Shown: piece after piece, positions 1 to 8,451 of the stretch
How positions within the stretch are numbered: position 1 is the first letter of the stretch
How the letters are laid out: every line of letters starts with the position of its first letter
From: Bacteroidales bacterium
GTDB taxonomy: Bacteria > Bacillota > Clostridia > Lachnospirales > Lachnospiraceae
NCBI GenBank assembly: GCA_023664535.1
Contig: JAMPFJ010000023.1
Location: 1 to 45,710, forward strand
Reading direction: 5' to 3'
Length of the DNA: 45,710 bases
Notes under the pieces: generated by a model
What the model saw: only the letters and a program-made list of their open reading frames with translations
What the model was told of the DNA's origin: nothing
Database searches by the model: none
Made by a program: the position numbers and the translations under genes

Positions 1-62
1 AGAAGCAGGAGAGAGAAAGGCGGAGAAGCTCTTTGTATGGAGTTCTGAAGGTACAAGAATAA

Positions 63-134
63 TCCCTGATAGCTCAATGGTAGAGCACACGGCTGTTAAC
101 CGTGGTGTTGTAGGTTCGAGCCCTACTCGGGGAG
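63..134 (+). tRNA. tRNA-Asn (GTT anticodon)
   Basis: A full cloverleaf can be drawn. The acceptor strand 63-69 pairs with 127-133, the anticodon loop CTGTTAA sits in a CACGG/CCGTG stem, and the T-arm is GTAGG-TTCGAGC-CCTAC. The discriminator base is G134 and CCA is not encoded. Anticodon GTT reads Asn codons. Confidence 0.96.
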
Positions 135-192
135 CTACTACTAAAATGTGGAGTATTTGCATAGAATAGTAGAAAAGATAGTAATTTCATAC

Positions 193-263
193 GGCGACAT
201 AGCCAAGTGGTAAGGCAGAGGTCTGCAACACCTTCACCACCAGTTCGAATCTGGTTGTCGCCT
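193..263 (+). tRNA. tRNA-Cys (GCA anticodon)
   Basis: The acceptor strand GGCGACA (193-199) pairs with TGTCGCC (256-262). The anticodon loop CTGCAAC gives GCA (Cys), and the T-arm is ACCAG-TTCGAAT-CTGGT. CCA is not encoded. It lies 58 bases after tRNA-Asn, with no visible promoter between them, so the two are probably co-transcribed. Confidence 0.96.
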
Positions 264-271
264 CTGAAAAG

Positions 272-303
272 ATTCTCTGATTTCGTATCGGGGAATTTTT
301 TTA
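272..303 (+). terminator. Rho-independent terminator of the tRNA pair
   Basis: ATTCTCTGA (272-280) pairs with TCGGGGAAT (288-296) in a 9-bp stem that includes G-U pairs, and a run of seven T follows directly. It sits 8 bases after tRNA-Cys. Confidence 0.7.
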
Positions 304-384
304 TTCTGAGATGGGATAGCAAATGTCTGCGAAAGAGAGTTTTTTCTTAATTATATCAAGCTGTTTATAATCGTGAAAAACCGT

Positions 385-411
385 CCAAACTAATGAAAAA
401 GATTAGTTTGG
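385..411 (+). promoter_or_regulatory. Perfect 10-bp hairpin overlapping the yitT ribosome-binding site
   Basis: CCAAACTAAT (385-394) and ATTAGTTTGG (402-411) are perfect inverted repeats with a 7-base loop. The 3' arm ends in the first two G of the GGAGG Shine-Dalgarno (410-414) of the next gene. A TATAAT box at 366-371 would start the transcript just before the hairpin. Folding could therefore hide part of the ribosome-binding site. The control role is inference. Confidence 0.55.
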
Positions 412-419
412 AGGTGTCC

Positions 420-1295
420 ATGAAAAAACATTTATTTCGTGATGTAAAAGGGATGGGGAAAAAAATGCTGGCAATTCTGCTCGGTACCTTTTTGTATTCC
501 GCCGGGGTTGGGTTGTTTTTAGACCCCAATGAGCTGGCTCCCGGCGGGGTAGTCGGTCTTTCCGTAATTATCAGCCATTCTATCGGAGGAGAGACCGGAA
601 CATGGTATTTTCTTTTAAATGTACCCATCATTTTACTGGGCTGGTGGAAATTCGGCGGCAGGTTTATTGCCGTGAGCTTTTTCGCCATCGCATTAAATTC
701 CATTTTTACTAATATATTCAGTCTGTTCTCGCCGGTAACGGATAATTATCTGCTGGCGGCAGTGGCAGGAAGTATATTAATCGGTACCGGTATCGGACTG
801 GTGCTTCGCAGCGGCGGAACTACCGGTGGCATGGATATTATTATTAAGCTGTTAAAACGGAAATATCCGGCGATTAAAACCAGTACATTTTTTATCACAA
901 TAGATATCGTGATTGTTGCCATATCCGGCATGGTATTCGGAGATTTTAACATTGCAATGTATGCATTTATTACTGTTGTACTAAACGGAAGAGTGATGGA
1001 CTATATTTTATACGGCAGGGATGAAGCGAGGTTGATTTACATTGTATCGGAGAAGCAGGAAATTCTGTTAAGACGGATTTTGGAGGAAATGGAGATTGGA
1101 GCGACTGTGTTAACCGGAAAAGGAGCATACAGCCAAAATCCTAAAAATATTATTATGTGTGTAGTAAAGAAGAGGGGGGCGCCAAGGCTTCATGAGATTG
1201 TCAGGCAGGAGGATAACCGGGCGTTTATGATTATTACCAGTGCAAGTGAGATTTACGGAGAAGGGTATAAGAATATTTTGGCAGAAAAGGTGTAG
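420..1295 (+). CDS. YitT family membrane protein (C-terminal DUF2179)
   Basis: This 291-residue integral membrane protein belongs to the YitT/DUF161 family, whose biochemical role is not settled. The N-terminal two thirds hold about five hydrophobic segments, with the family pattern of glycine-rich turns (LAPGGVVGLS, SGGTTGGMDII). The last ~80 residues form the soluble DUF2179 domain (EARLIYIVSEKQ, ILEEMEIGATVLTGKGAYS). The start at 420 is preferred because GGAGG lies 5 bases upstream. An in-frame ATG at 393 lies inside the hairpin loop and has no ribosome-binding site. The gene stands alone between the tRNA pair and the yaaO promoter. Family assignment is firm; function is not. Confidence 0.9.
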   Translation: MKKHLFRDVKGMGKKMLAILLGTFLYSAGVGLFLDPNELAPGGVVGLSVIISHSIGGETGTWYFLLNVPIILLGWWKFGGRFIAVSFFAIALNSIFTNIFSLFSPVTDNYLLAAVAGSILIGTGIGLVLRSGGTTGGMDIIIKLLKRKYPAIKTSTFFITIDIVIVAISGMVFGDFNIAMYAFITVVLNGRVMDYILYGRDEARLIYIVSEKQEILLRRILEEMEIGATVLTGKGAYSQNPKNIIMCVVKKRGAPRLHEIVRQEDNRAFMIITSASEIYGEGYKNILAEKV

Positions 1296-1298
1296 GTT

Positions 1299-1327
1299 TT
1301 GCATTTTTCCGGTATCTCTGCTATAAT
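1299..1327 (+). promoter_or_regulatory. Sigma-A-type promoter for the yaaO-tmk block
   Basis: TTGCAT (1299-1304), a 17-base spacer and TATAAT (1322-1327) with an extended TG at 1319-1320. It starts right at the yitT stop codon and lies about 100 bases before yaaO. Confidence 0.7.
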
Positions 1328-1430
1328 AGATAAGATTATATTCATTTATAGAATAATCGGGAAAAACGAAGCGTTTGATGTAGAAGCTGTGCCTTAAGCA
1401 GAAGAGAGTTAGGGCATAAGGAGATAGAGG

Positions 1431-2975
1431 ATGGAACAGCCAATACTTAACGGATTAATGGCATACAATACCCGGGGATATTATCCGTGGCATATGCCGG
1501 GACATAAGAGGAAATTATACACCATCTTTCCGGAATGGGTAGAAAATCCATTTTCTATTGATGTAACGGAGGTTGAGGATTTAGACGAATTTCATCATCC
1601 CCAGGGGATTATCCGGGAAGCCTTTGACCGGGCGGCGCAAATTTACGGCTCGCAAAAAAGCTATTATCTGGTAAACGGCGCTTCCTGTGGAATACTGGCT
1701 GCGATTGCGGCGGTATGCCGTCAGGGGGACAGTCTGATTATGGCGAGGAACTGCCATAAATCCGTGTATCATGCTGTCCGTCTGTTGAGGCTCAAACCGA
1801 TTTACATTATGCCGGAATGGAATGCAGAGTATGAAATGTTTGGCGGGGTGTCTGTCGATACGGTAAAACGTGTATTGAAGGGGCATCCGGAGGCGAAAGC
1901 GGTTCTTCTGGTATCGCCGACCTATGAGGGTGTGGTCAGCGACATTGAAAAAATTGCCAGGCTTGTCCATAAGGCGAAGCTGCCCCTTATCGTAGACGAG
2001 GCTCATGGCGCCCATTTTGAATTTATGGCAAATACGGATGAAACCATTTCCGCTACGGATTATAATCGGATTCCGGCAGCGGCGCTGCGGCTTGGTGCGG
2101 ATATTGTCATTGAGAGTCTGCACAAAACGCTTCCTGCGATGACACAGTGTGCGGTTTTACATTTGAATACCAATCTGGTCAGCCCAGAGCGGATAGAGGA
2201 GTTTTTGTCCGTTTTTCAGAGCACTTCGCCGTCCTATGTATTTATGGCGGCAATGGAGGCATGTATTGAGAAAATGGATTACGAGCGGGACGGATTATTT
2301 ATTGTTTATAAGACCGTGCTGGCGGAGTATCGAAAGCGGTTTGGACAGTTAAAGCATATTCATCTGATGGAAGAGGCGGATTTTAAGAGGTACAAAGCTG
2401 CCGGATATGATGACGGAAAGCTGGTATTTTCGGTAAAGAATTGTGGAATCCGTCAGGGAGAAGAGGTTATTCCCTTTGATGGCGTTATGCTGGGCGATAT
2501 GCTGGCAGAGGAATACGGTCAAATGGTAGAAATGAGAGGGGGAAGCTATATTATCGCCATGACCTCCGTAGCGGATACGAAGGAGGCATTCGAGGCGTTA
2601 TACCAGGCGATAGAGACCATTGACCGGCAGTTAATGGATTGGACGGATAATGCCGATACCATAATATATAAGAGACTGCCGGAGAGGAAAATGGGGATTG
2701 CAGAAGCGCAAGACAACAGGCAGGTACAAATACCCCTTTCGGAGGCTGCGGGAAAAATCAGCGGAGAGTACATTTACGTTTATCCACCGGGAATACCGAT
2801 GGCGGTGCCGGGAGAGGTTTTGTCGAAGGAGGTATTGAAGGAGATTCGGCTTGCACAGGATAAGCGGTTAAACCTGAAGGGTCTGCAAAAAAAAGAAGCT
2901 TCGGGAAAAGAGGAGTTCTATCTGTCTGTTGTCAGGGAAAACAGATGGCGGCCACGTTATAAGAAGAAATGGTGA
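1431..2975 (+). CDS. yaaO: Orn/Lys/Arg decarboxylase-family PLP enzyme (YaaO-like)
   Basis: This 514-residue fold-type I PLP enzyme belongs to the ornithine/lysine/arginine decarboxylase family and probably releases CO2 from a basic amino acid to give a polyamine precursor. The family opening HMPGHKR is at residues 21-27, the PLP-contacting DEAHGAH at 189-195 and the Schiff-base lysine in SLHKT (K232). The smaller C-terminal domain follows from about 420. Length matches the short Bacillus YaaO group rather than the ~700-residue proteobacterial enzymes. A GGAG site precedes the ATG. It lies upstream of tmk as in Bacillus, but an inserted repeat element begins one base after its stop. The actual substrate cannot be read from the sequence. 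Confidence 0.9.
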   Translation: MEQPILNGLMAYNTRGYYPWHMPGHKRKLYTIFPEWVENPFSIDVTEVEDLDEFHHPQGIIREAFDRAAQIYGSQKSYYLVNGASCGILAAIAAVCRQGDSLIMARNCHKSVYHAVRLLRLKPIYIMPEWNAEYEMFGGVSVDTVKRVLKGHPEAKAVLLVSPTYEGVVSDIEKIARLVHKAKLPLIVDEAHGAHFEFMANTDETISATDYNRIPAAALRLGADIVIESLHKTLPAMTQCAVLHLNTNLVSPERIEEFLSVFQSTSPSYVFMAAMEACIEKMDYERDGLFIVYKTVLAEYRKRFGQLKHIHLMEEADFKRYKAAGYDDGKLVFSVKNCGIRQGEEVIPFDGVMLGDMLAEEYGQMVEMRGGSYIIAMTSVADTKEAFEALYQAIETIDRQLMDWTDNADTIIYKRLPERKMGIAEAQDNRQVQIPLSEAAGKISGEYIYVYPPGIPMAVPGEVLSKEVLKEIRLAQDKRLNLKGLQKKEASGKEEFYLSVVRENRWRPRYKKKW

Positions 2976-2976
2976 A

Positions 2977-3241
2977 CAGGTAATTGCGAAACTTAAGTTT
3001 TTCAAGACATTCGTTGTACAATATAGACAAATCAACGCAGGCACGCTTGCGCTGCTTGTCGCACGTAATGGTACATAAGGTGCCAAAACACGGCACCAGC
3101 CAAGGCACACTTTCACACTAAGCTCGGAAATACCTCGCTAAGTGTTCAATGCGAAGTACCAACGGCTCCAAAGCGCCTCGCTTATGATATTGTCTGTATT
3201 GCACAACTGGATTTTGGAAATTAAGTGTTTCGCAAATACCT
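2977..3241. mobile_element. MITE-like inverted-repeat element, copy 1 (full, 265 bp)
   Basis: The left end CAGGTAATTGCGAAAC is mirrored at the right end (reverse complement AGGTATTTGCGAAAC). The mirror symmetry extends imperfectly for about 60 bases on each side, including TTGTACAATATAGACAA against TTGTGCAATACAGACAA. The middle is about 140 bases, with its own small repeats (GGTGCC and GGCACC) and no credible gene. Related sequence occurs at 8313-8451 and 24755-24846. No transposase is encoded, so it looks like a non-autonomous element. It fills the whole gap between yaaO and tmk. Confidence 0.75.
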
Positions 3242-3271
3242 AAAATTATAGAGAGATAAGAGGATACACAG

Positions 3272-3901
3272 GTGGAAGGAATATTTATTACGATGGAGGG
3301 GCCGGACGGCTCGGGAAAGACAACACAGATTGATTTGCTGGAGAAATATTTACAGAGCAGAGGCTATGACATTGTTATTGCCAGAGAACCGGGAGGAACT
3401 GCCATCAGTGAGGCAATCCGTGAGATTATTTTAAATAAAGAATATCAGGAAATGAGCCATATGACGGAGCTTTTGTTATATGCTTCCGCCAGGGCGCAGC
3501 TTGTGGCACAGGTGATTAAACCGGCGCTGGCGGAGGGAAAAGCCGTAATCTGCGACCGTTTTGTGGAATCCTCGGCGGTGTATCAGGGGATAGGAAGAGG
3601 GCTTGGCGTTGACACGGTGTACGAGGTGAATAATTATGCGTTGGGAGACGTCAAACCGAAGCTTACCATTTTTATGAATCTGGATGCAGAGGACGGTATC
3701 AAAAGAAAGCGGCACCAGATGGCGTTAGACAGGATGGAGCTGGAGGATTTAAGCTTTCATAAACGGGTGGTTGAGGGATACCGCCAGCTGGCGGAGCTTT
3801 ATCCGGAGCGGATATTTTCGGTAGACGCCAGGTTGTCAATAGAGGAGTTACATAGTATTATAGTAAAAGAAGTAGAGAAAAGATTTTTTTCCGTCGTTTG
3901 A
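3272..3901 (+). CDS. tmk: Thymidylate kinase
   Basis: This 209-residue dTMP kinase phosphorylates dTMP to dTDP with ATP in dTTP synthesis. The P-loop GPDGSGKT is at residues 10-17, the REPGGT motif at 38-43 and the DRF motif at 95-97. Family length is normal. The start is GTG at 3272, with an AGAGG site 8 bases upstream; the next ATG (3293) would cut off the first beta strand (EGIFIT). It heads the tmk-yaaR-holB-ricT run, which is tightly spaced and probably one operon. Because the MITE-like element separates it from yaaO, its promoter may lie in or near that element. Confidence 0.97.
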   Translation: MEGIFITMEGPDGSGKTTQIDLLEKYLQSRGYDIVIAREPGGTAISEAIREIILNKEYQEMSHMTELLLYASARAQLVAQVIKPALAEGKAVICDRFVESSAVYQGIGRGLGVDTVYEVNNYALGDVKPKLTIFMNLDAEDGIKRKRHQMALDRMELEDLSFHKRVVEGYRQLAELYPERIFSVDARLSIEELHSIIVKEVEKRFFSVV

Positions 3902-3922
3902 AGATAGAAAGGAGAGAGAAAT

Positions 3923-4363
3923 ATGGATATGCGGGTTAACCAGGTGACCGGGACGATGCCGGTTGAGCAGCAGACACAGACTGTTAAAGGAGATGACAGT
4001 TTCAAGTTTACATTGGTGAGTCATATTGAGAATAGTGAATTACAGGAAAAGCTCTCCGGTTTAATGAAGGATATAGAGGAACAGGGCAGTAAGATAGCCA
4101 AGCATATGGATATAAAGGATATGAAAAGATACCGGAATCTGGTCAAGGAATTTATGAATGAGGTAACGGCAAATTCCCACGCTTTTTCCAGGGAGAATTT
4201 TCTGGACAGAAAAGGGCGGCACCGGGTATACGGCATTGTTAAAGAAGTGGATAAATCGCTGGATGATTTAGCGCAGGAGCTGTTGAAGGATGAAAAGGAC
4301 AATCTGGCAATTTTAAATACCATAGATGATATTCGGGGGATGCTGCTGGATATTTCGACCTGA
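3923..4363 (+). CDS. yaaR: YaaR family protein (DUF327)
   Basis: This 146-residue, mostly helical, highly charged cytoplasmic protein matches DUF327/YaaR in length and in its place between tmk and holB. The helical core includes [15 protein letters not shown] and [15 protein letters not shown]. An [15 protein letters not shown] stretch with basic and aromatic residues follows, then a C-terminal helix. An AAGGAGAG site precedes the ATG. No catalytic motif is visible. Function is unknown in the family; co-occurrence with holB and ricT is its main clue. Confidence 0.88.
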   Translation: MDMRVNQVTGTMPVEQQTQTVKGDDSFKFTLVSHIENSELQEKLSGLMKDIEEQGSKIAKHMDIKDMKRYRNLVKEFMNEVTANSHAFSRENFLDRKGRHRVYGIVKEVDKSLDDLAQELLKDEKDNLAILNTIDDIRGMLLDIST

Positions 4364-4406
4364 CAAAAGAGAAAAGCGATTGTAGAGGATAAAACGGGGT
4401 GAGCGT

Positions 4407-5402
4407 ATGGCAAATTATAGTGATATTATCGGACATGAGGATATCGTTAAGCACTTTAAAAGCAGTATTGAATTGGGAAAGGTATCCCATGCGTATATTT
4501 TAAACGGAGAAAAAGGTTCGGGGAAACGGACATTGGCAGGTATCGTGGCGAAGTCGCTGCAGTGTGAAGGCGGAAGCCCGGACCCGTGCGGAGCCTGCAA
4601 ATCCTGTATGCAGGCGGAAACAGGAAATCAGCCGGATATTATCTGGGTAAAGCATGAGAAGCCCAGTGTAATTTCCGTGGACGAGATACGGTCGCAGATT
4701 GTGAATGATATTGATTTGAAGCCCTATAGCAGCAAATATAAAATTTATATCGTGCCGGATTCCCAGTTGATGAATCCCCAGGCGCAGAATGCATTGCTAA
4801 AGACGTTGGAGGAACCGCCGGAGTATGCGGTAATCATGCTGCTTACCAATAATGTGGATAAATTTCTGCCGACGATTTTAAGCCGCTGCATCGTACTGAA
4901 TTTTAAGCCGGTGGAGCCGCTGCACATGATGGAATATCTGGTGAGCCAGTTGGATGTGGACCAGGCAAAAGCAAGATTTTGCACGGATTTTGCCCAGGGT
5001 AATCTGGGAAAAGCGGTAAGGCTTGCCATTTCGCCGGATTATAATGAGATTAAAGAGGACAGCATCAGGATTTTGCGCCGCATTCAGGATATGGGAATGG
5101 AAGAAATTACGCTGGCAGTAAAAAATATGGGTAAGTATAAGCTGGACATTGCGGACTATATAGATATTATGACGATGTGGTTCAGGGATATTCTGATGGT
5201 AAAGATATCCAATTCACCGAATAAAATTCTCTTTAAAGAGGAGTTTTCCACGATGAAGAAGCAGGCAAGCAAGGTTTCCTATGAAGGGATAGAGGAGATT
5301 TTGCAGGCAATGGATAAATTAAAGATTCGTCTGGAAGCAAATGTGAATTTTGACATCGCCATGGAATTGATGCTGCTTACAATGAAGGAGAATATGAAAT
5401 GA
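4407..5402 (+). CDS. holB: DNA polymerase III subunit delta'
   Basis: This 331-residue clamp-loader subunit works with DnaX and HolA to load the sliding clamp. The AAA+ nucleotide-binding segment GEKGSGKRT is at residues 34-42. The four-cysteine zinc knuckle is C53, C61, C64, C67. The sensor-type stretch NALLKTLEEPP is typical of delta' and gamma/tau subunits. The C-terminal ~100 residues form the helical collar domain. The stop overlaps the ricT start by four bases (ATGA), which indicates translational coupling. Confidence 0.96.
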   Translation: MANYSDIIGHEDIVKHFKSSIELGKVSHAYILNGEKGSGKRTLAGIVAKSLQCEGGSPDPCGACKSCMQAETGNQPDIIWVKHEKPSVISVDEIRSQIVNDIDLKPYSSKYKIYIVPDSQLMNPQAQNALLKTLEEPPEYAVIMLLTNNVDKFLPTILSRCIVLNFKPVEPLHMMEYLVSQLDVDQAKARFCTDFAQGNLGKAVRLAISPDYNEIKEDSIRILRRIQDMGMEEITLAVKNMGKYKLDIADYIDIMTMWFRDILMVKISNSPNKILFKEEFSTMKKQASKVSYEGIEEILQAMDKLKIRLEANVNFDIAMELMLLTMKENMK

Positions 5403-6307
5403 TAGAAGTTATCGGAGTACGTTTTAGACCGAATGGGAAAATTTATTTCTTTGCACCGAACAATATAGAGCTGGAGGTAGGCGACGCCGTTATTGTGGAG
5501 ACTGCAAGGGGTATAGAGTATGGAAAAGTAGTTCTCGGAAAACGGGAGATAGAAGAGGGCAGCATTACCTCCGCTTTAAAGCCGGTTATCCGCAAAGCGA
5601 CGGAGGAGGACGACAAAAAAAATGAAGCGAATAAGGCAAAATGCAAGGATGCATTTAATATCTGTCTGGAAAAGATTGCCAAGCATGGTCTGGAAATGAA
5701 ACTGATTGATGTGGAATATACCTTTGACAATAATAAAGTATTGTTCTATTTTACTGCGGACGGAAGAATAGATTTCCGCGAGCTGGTAAAGGATTTGGCG
5801 TCGGTATTTAAGACGAGGATTGAGCTTCGGCAGATTGGCGTGCGGGATGAGACAAAAATTCTCGGTGGAATCGGTATCTGCGGCAGGGAATTATGCTGTC
5901 ACAAGCATTTATCCGATTTTGTCCCGGTATCTATTAAGATGGCAAAGGAGCAGAATTTGTCCCTTAACCCGACTAAAATATCCGGTGTATGCGGTAGATT
6001 GATGTGCTGTCTGAAAAATGAGCAGGAAACCTATGAATACCTGAACGACAAGCTGCCCACAGTGGGAGATTTTGTCAGAACGATAGACGGACTTAAAGGG
6101 GAGGTAAACAGCGTAAGCGTTTTGCGGCAGAAGGTCAAGGTTATTGTGGAGCTGGATAACGGGGATAAGGAAATCCGGGAATACATGACGGACGAATTGA
6201 AGTTCAAGCCCAAAAAGCGGCGCAATAATGAAAAGGTAAATGATGAAGAATTAAAAGCATTAGAGGCATTGGAGCGCAAGGAAAGCGGTTCAAAAATTGA
6301 TGATTAG
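5399..6307 (+). CDS. ricT: PSP1-domain protein RicT (YaaT)
   Basis: This 302-residue member of the PSP1/YaaT family is, in Bacillus, part of the RicA-RicF-RicT complex that binds iron-sulfur clusters and supports RNase Y processing, sporulation and competence. The cysteines expected for cluster binding are present: C161, C166, C167 in GICGRELCC and C198, C203, C204 in GVCGRLMCC. The N-terminal part has the PSP1 beta pattern (GDAVIVETARGIEYGKV). The last ~30 residues are charged and probably disordered. Its start overlaps the holB stop. RicA and RicF partners are not in this window. Confidence 0.94.
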   Translation: MIEVIGVRFRPNGKIYFFAPNNIELEVGDAVIVETARGIEYGKVVLGKREIEEGSITSALKPVIRKATEEDDKKNEANKAKCKDAFNICLEKIAKHGLEMKLIDVEYTFDNNKVLFYFTADGRIDFRELVKDLASVFKTRIELRQIGVRDETKILGGIGICGRELCCHKHLSDFVPVSIKMAKEQNLSLNPTKISGVCGRLMCCLKNEQETYEYLNDKLPTVGDFVRTIDGLKGEVNSVSVLRQKVKVIVELDNGDKEIREYMTDELKFKPKKRRNNEKVNDEELKALEALERKESGSKIDD

Positions 6308-6338
6308 TAAAAATGCCGTGAATGGGAAAAGGTAGTCT

Positions 6339-7079
6339 ATGATTGATGAGGATGAAAGAATAGATGATTTACAATGTAAAGGATATCGACTGATTCAGAA
6401 GCCGCAGGGCTTCTGTTTTGGCGTTGACGCAGTTTTACTGTCGGATTTTGTACGGGTAAAAAGGGGGCAGCGGGTTCTGGATTTTTGTACCGGAAGCGGT
6501 GTGATTCCCATTCTTCTGGCGGCAAAAACGGAGGGGGCGGAATTTCACGGTCTGGAGCTGCAGGCGGAATATGCGGATATGGCGGCCCGCAGCGTGAAGC
6601 TGAATCATTTAGAGGAGAGAGTGTATATCCATCAGGGGGATGTAAAAGAGATTCGGGGGATGATGGAGCATGCTTCTTTTCCGGTGGTAACGGTTAATCC
6701 GCCCTATATGACGGAGCATCACGGACTGACCAATCTTTATGAGTCAAAGACGATTGCCAGACATGAGGTGGCGCTTTGCCTAGAGGATGTTATTGCGGCG
6801 GCGGATTATATTCTGCCGGAGAGCGGCAGTTTTTTTATGATTCATAAGCCTTTCCGGCTGGCGGAAATTTTCAGGGTGATGAAGAAATACCGCATTGAGC
6901 CGAAAAGGATGCGGCTGGTTCATCCCTATGTGGATAAGGAGCCGACAATGGTATTGATTGAAGGGACAAAGGGCGGAAAGGAAAGAATAACCGTGGAGCC
7001 GCCGTTGATTATTTATCAGGCACCGAAAATATACAGCGATGAAATTTACAGGGTATACGGAAAATCCCGGTTATCCTGA
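6339..7079 (+). CDS. trmN6: tRNA1(Val) N6-adenine methyltransferase-like protein
   Basis: This 246-residue class I SAM methyltransferase corresponds to YabB/TrmN6, which methylates A37 of tRNA-Val. The SAM-binding motif LDFCTGSG is at residues 47-54. The N6-adenine catalytic motif NPPY is at 120-123, followed by MTEHHG. The start has an AAAAGG site. It lies 31 bases after ricT and 24 before rsmI, in the Bacillus order, except that yabA is absent before it and yazA after it. Family assignment is strong; the exact tRNA target is inferred from the family. Confidence 0.92.
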   Translation: MIDEDERIDDLQCKGYRLIQKPQGFCFGVDAVLLSDFVRVKRGQRVLDFCTGSGVIPILLAAKTEGAEFHGLELQAEYADMAARSVKLNHLEERVYIHQGDVKEIRGMMEHASFPVVTVNPPYMTEHHGLTNLYESKTIARHEVALCLEDVIAAADYILPESGSFFMIHKPFRLAEIFRVMKKYRIEPKRMRLVHPYVDKEPTMVLIEGTKGGKERITVEPPLIIYQAPKIYSDEIYRVYGKSRLS

Positions 7080-7103
7080 AAAGGGGTTAAAGAAGGAGCA
7101 GCC

Positions 7104-7937
7104 ATGTTATATATTTGTGCAACACCGATTGGAAATCTGGAGGATATTACGCTTAGGACATTGCGGGTGTTAAAGGAAGTGGATTTAATTGCGGCGGAGG
7201 ATACGCGGCACAGCATTAAGCTGTTAAATCATTTTGGGATTAAAACGCCGATGACCAGCTATCATGAATATAACAAGTATGATAAGGCGAAAACGCTGGT
7301 GGAGAAAATGGCGGCGGGAAGCGATGTTGCCCTGATTACCGATGCGGGAACCCCGGCGATTTCCGACCCCGGCGAGGAGCTGGTGAAGCAGTGTCTGGAG
7401 GCAGGGATAGAGGTTACCTCTCTTCCGGGTCCCTCTGCATTTGTAACGGCGTTGACGATATCCGGTAAATCTACAAGGCGGTTTTGTTTTGAGGCATTTC
7501 TTCCCTACGATAAAAAAGAGCGGGAGGAAATATTAAAAGAGCTTGAGACGGAAACCCGTACCATTATTCTTTATGAAGCACCCCATAAGCTGAAGAAAAC
7601 CCTCGGGGAATTGCTGGAGGCATTGGGAGACAGAAGGATTTCCCTCTGCCGGGAGCTGACAAAGCGGCATGAGACGAATTTCCGGACAAGCCTGTCCGAA
7701 GCGGTTTCTTATTATGAAAAGGAGGAGCCGAAAGGGGAATTTGTATTGGTAATTGAGGGCGCCGACCGGGAAACGCTTAAGGAAGAAGAGCGGAAAGAAT
7801 TTCTCGCCATGAGTATTCCGGAGCATGTGCGGTATTATACGGAGCAGGGAATAGAAAAAAAGGAAGCGATGAAAAGAGCGGCAAAGGACAGGGGCGTCGG
7901 AAAACGGGAGATTTATCAGGCGCTTTTAGAGGAGTGA
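7104..7937 (+). CDS. rsmI: 16S rRNA (cytidine-1402-2'-O)-methyltransferase
   Basis: This 277-residue SAM-dependent tetrapyrrole-methylase-fold enzyme modifies the ribose of C1402 in 16S rRNA. Family motifs are CATPIGNLEDIT at residues 5-16, AAEDTRHS, TDAGTPAISDPG and LPGPSAFVTAL, the usual RsmI signatures. Length is normal. AGGAG sits 6 bases before the ATG. It closes the conserved block and faces a minus-strand regulator with an 18-base gap. Confidence 0.96.
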   Translation: MLYICATPIGNLEDITLRTLRVLKEVDLIAAEDTRHSIKLLNHFGIKTPMTSYHEYNKYDKAKTLVEKMAAGSDVALITDAGTPAISDPGEELVKQCLEAGIEVTSLPGPSAFVTALTISGKSTRRFCFEAFLPYDKKEREEILKELETETRTIILYEAPHKLKKTLGELLEALGDRRISLCRELTKRHETNFRTSLSEAVSYYEKEEPKGEFVLVIEGADRETLKEEERKEFLAMSIPEHVRYYTEQGIEKKEAMKRAAKDRGVGKREIYQALLEE

Positions 7938-7955
7938 CGCAATGCCGGAAAAGCG

Positions 7956-8282
7956 TTAATGATAGCGAAAATATTCCAGATGCTTTTGGAGCTTGGACAA
8001 TTCACATTTCTGTAATTCCACATACCGCTCAATGGTTGCGGTAATTTCTACGGAAGGGTCGGGATGTTGGGAGGTAAGGCTGTCCTGCAGCAGATAATCC
8101 ATAGATACATCCAGAGTATTCGCAATACCCACCAATAAATCAATACTGGGGCGGGCGTCGCCGCGTTCAATATTACCGATGTGTTTCTGGGAGAAAAGCA
8201 GACGTTCCGCTATTTGCAGCTGGGTAAAGTTATGCTCTATACGGCTTTCCCGGATACGGCTGCCTAATGCTGTATAATTCAT
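7956..8282 (-). CDS. XRE-family transcriptional regulator
   Basis: This 108-residue protein has an N-terminal helix-turn-helix of the Cro/C1 type at about residues 8-62 (LGSRIRESRIE, TQLQIAERL, IGNIERGDARPS, DVSMDYLL) and a short helical tail. The start at 8282 is chosen because GGAGG lies just upstream on the minus strand. A longer reading from 8366 would begin inside the repeat element and add a basic, unrelated leader. Its upstream region is largely MITE-like copy 2. It may regulate itself or the nearby spm genes; targets are unknown. Confidence 0.87.
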   Translation of the reverse strand: MNYTALGSRIRESRIEHNFTQLQIAERLLFSQKHIGNIERGDARPSIDLLVGIANTLDVSMDYLLQDSLTSQHPDPSVEITATIERYVELQKCELSKLQKHLEYFRYH

Positions 8283-8312
8283 CGCACTCCTCCTTGGTTT
8301 TCCTTTGTATTT

Positions 8313-8451
8313 CAGGTAATGGTGAAGCTTAAGTCTCTGCAAACGTCCGTTGTATAGTATAGACAAATCAACACAGGCACGCTTTTGCTGCTTATGATAT
8401 TGTCTATATTAACAATTGGATTTTGAAGGTAGGGAGCTTCGCAATTACCTG
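8313..8451. mobile_element. MITE-like inverted-repeat element, copy 2 (compact, 139 bp)
   Basis: It is bounded by CAGGTAAT at the left and ATTACCTG at the right, an exact 8-base terminal inverted repeat that extends imperfectly inward through most of the element. Motifs shared with copy 1 are TATAGACAAATCAACNCAGG, CTTATGATATTGTCT and ATTGGATTTTG. Compared with copy 1 it lacks the ~120-base middle. The RNA would fold as one long hairpin. It lies 30 bases upstream of the XRE start. Confidence 0.75.

Noticed and set aside
1..62. Possible end of a coding region at the left border (frame 1 stop at 48, frame 3 stop at 62)
   Set aside because: Two frames are open and there is no recognisable product; the fragment is too short to decide.
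2868..3116. Minus-strand frame across MITE copy 1, similar to one across copy 3 (24711-25064)
   Set aside because: The shared peptide only reflects the repeated DNA; there is no ribosome-binding site, and the frames run into real genes.
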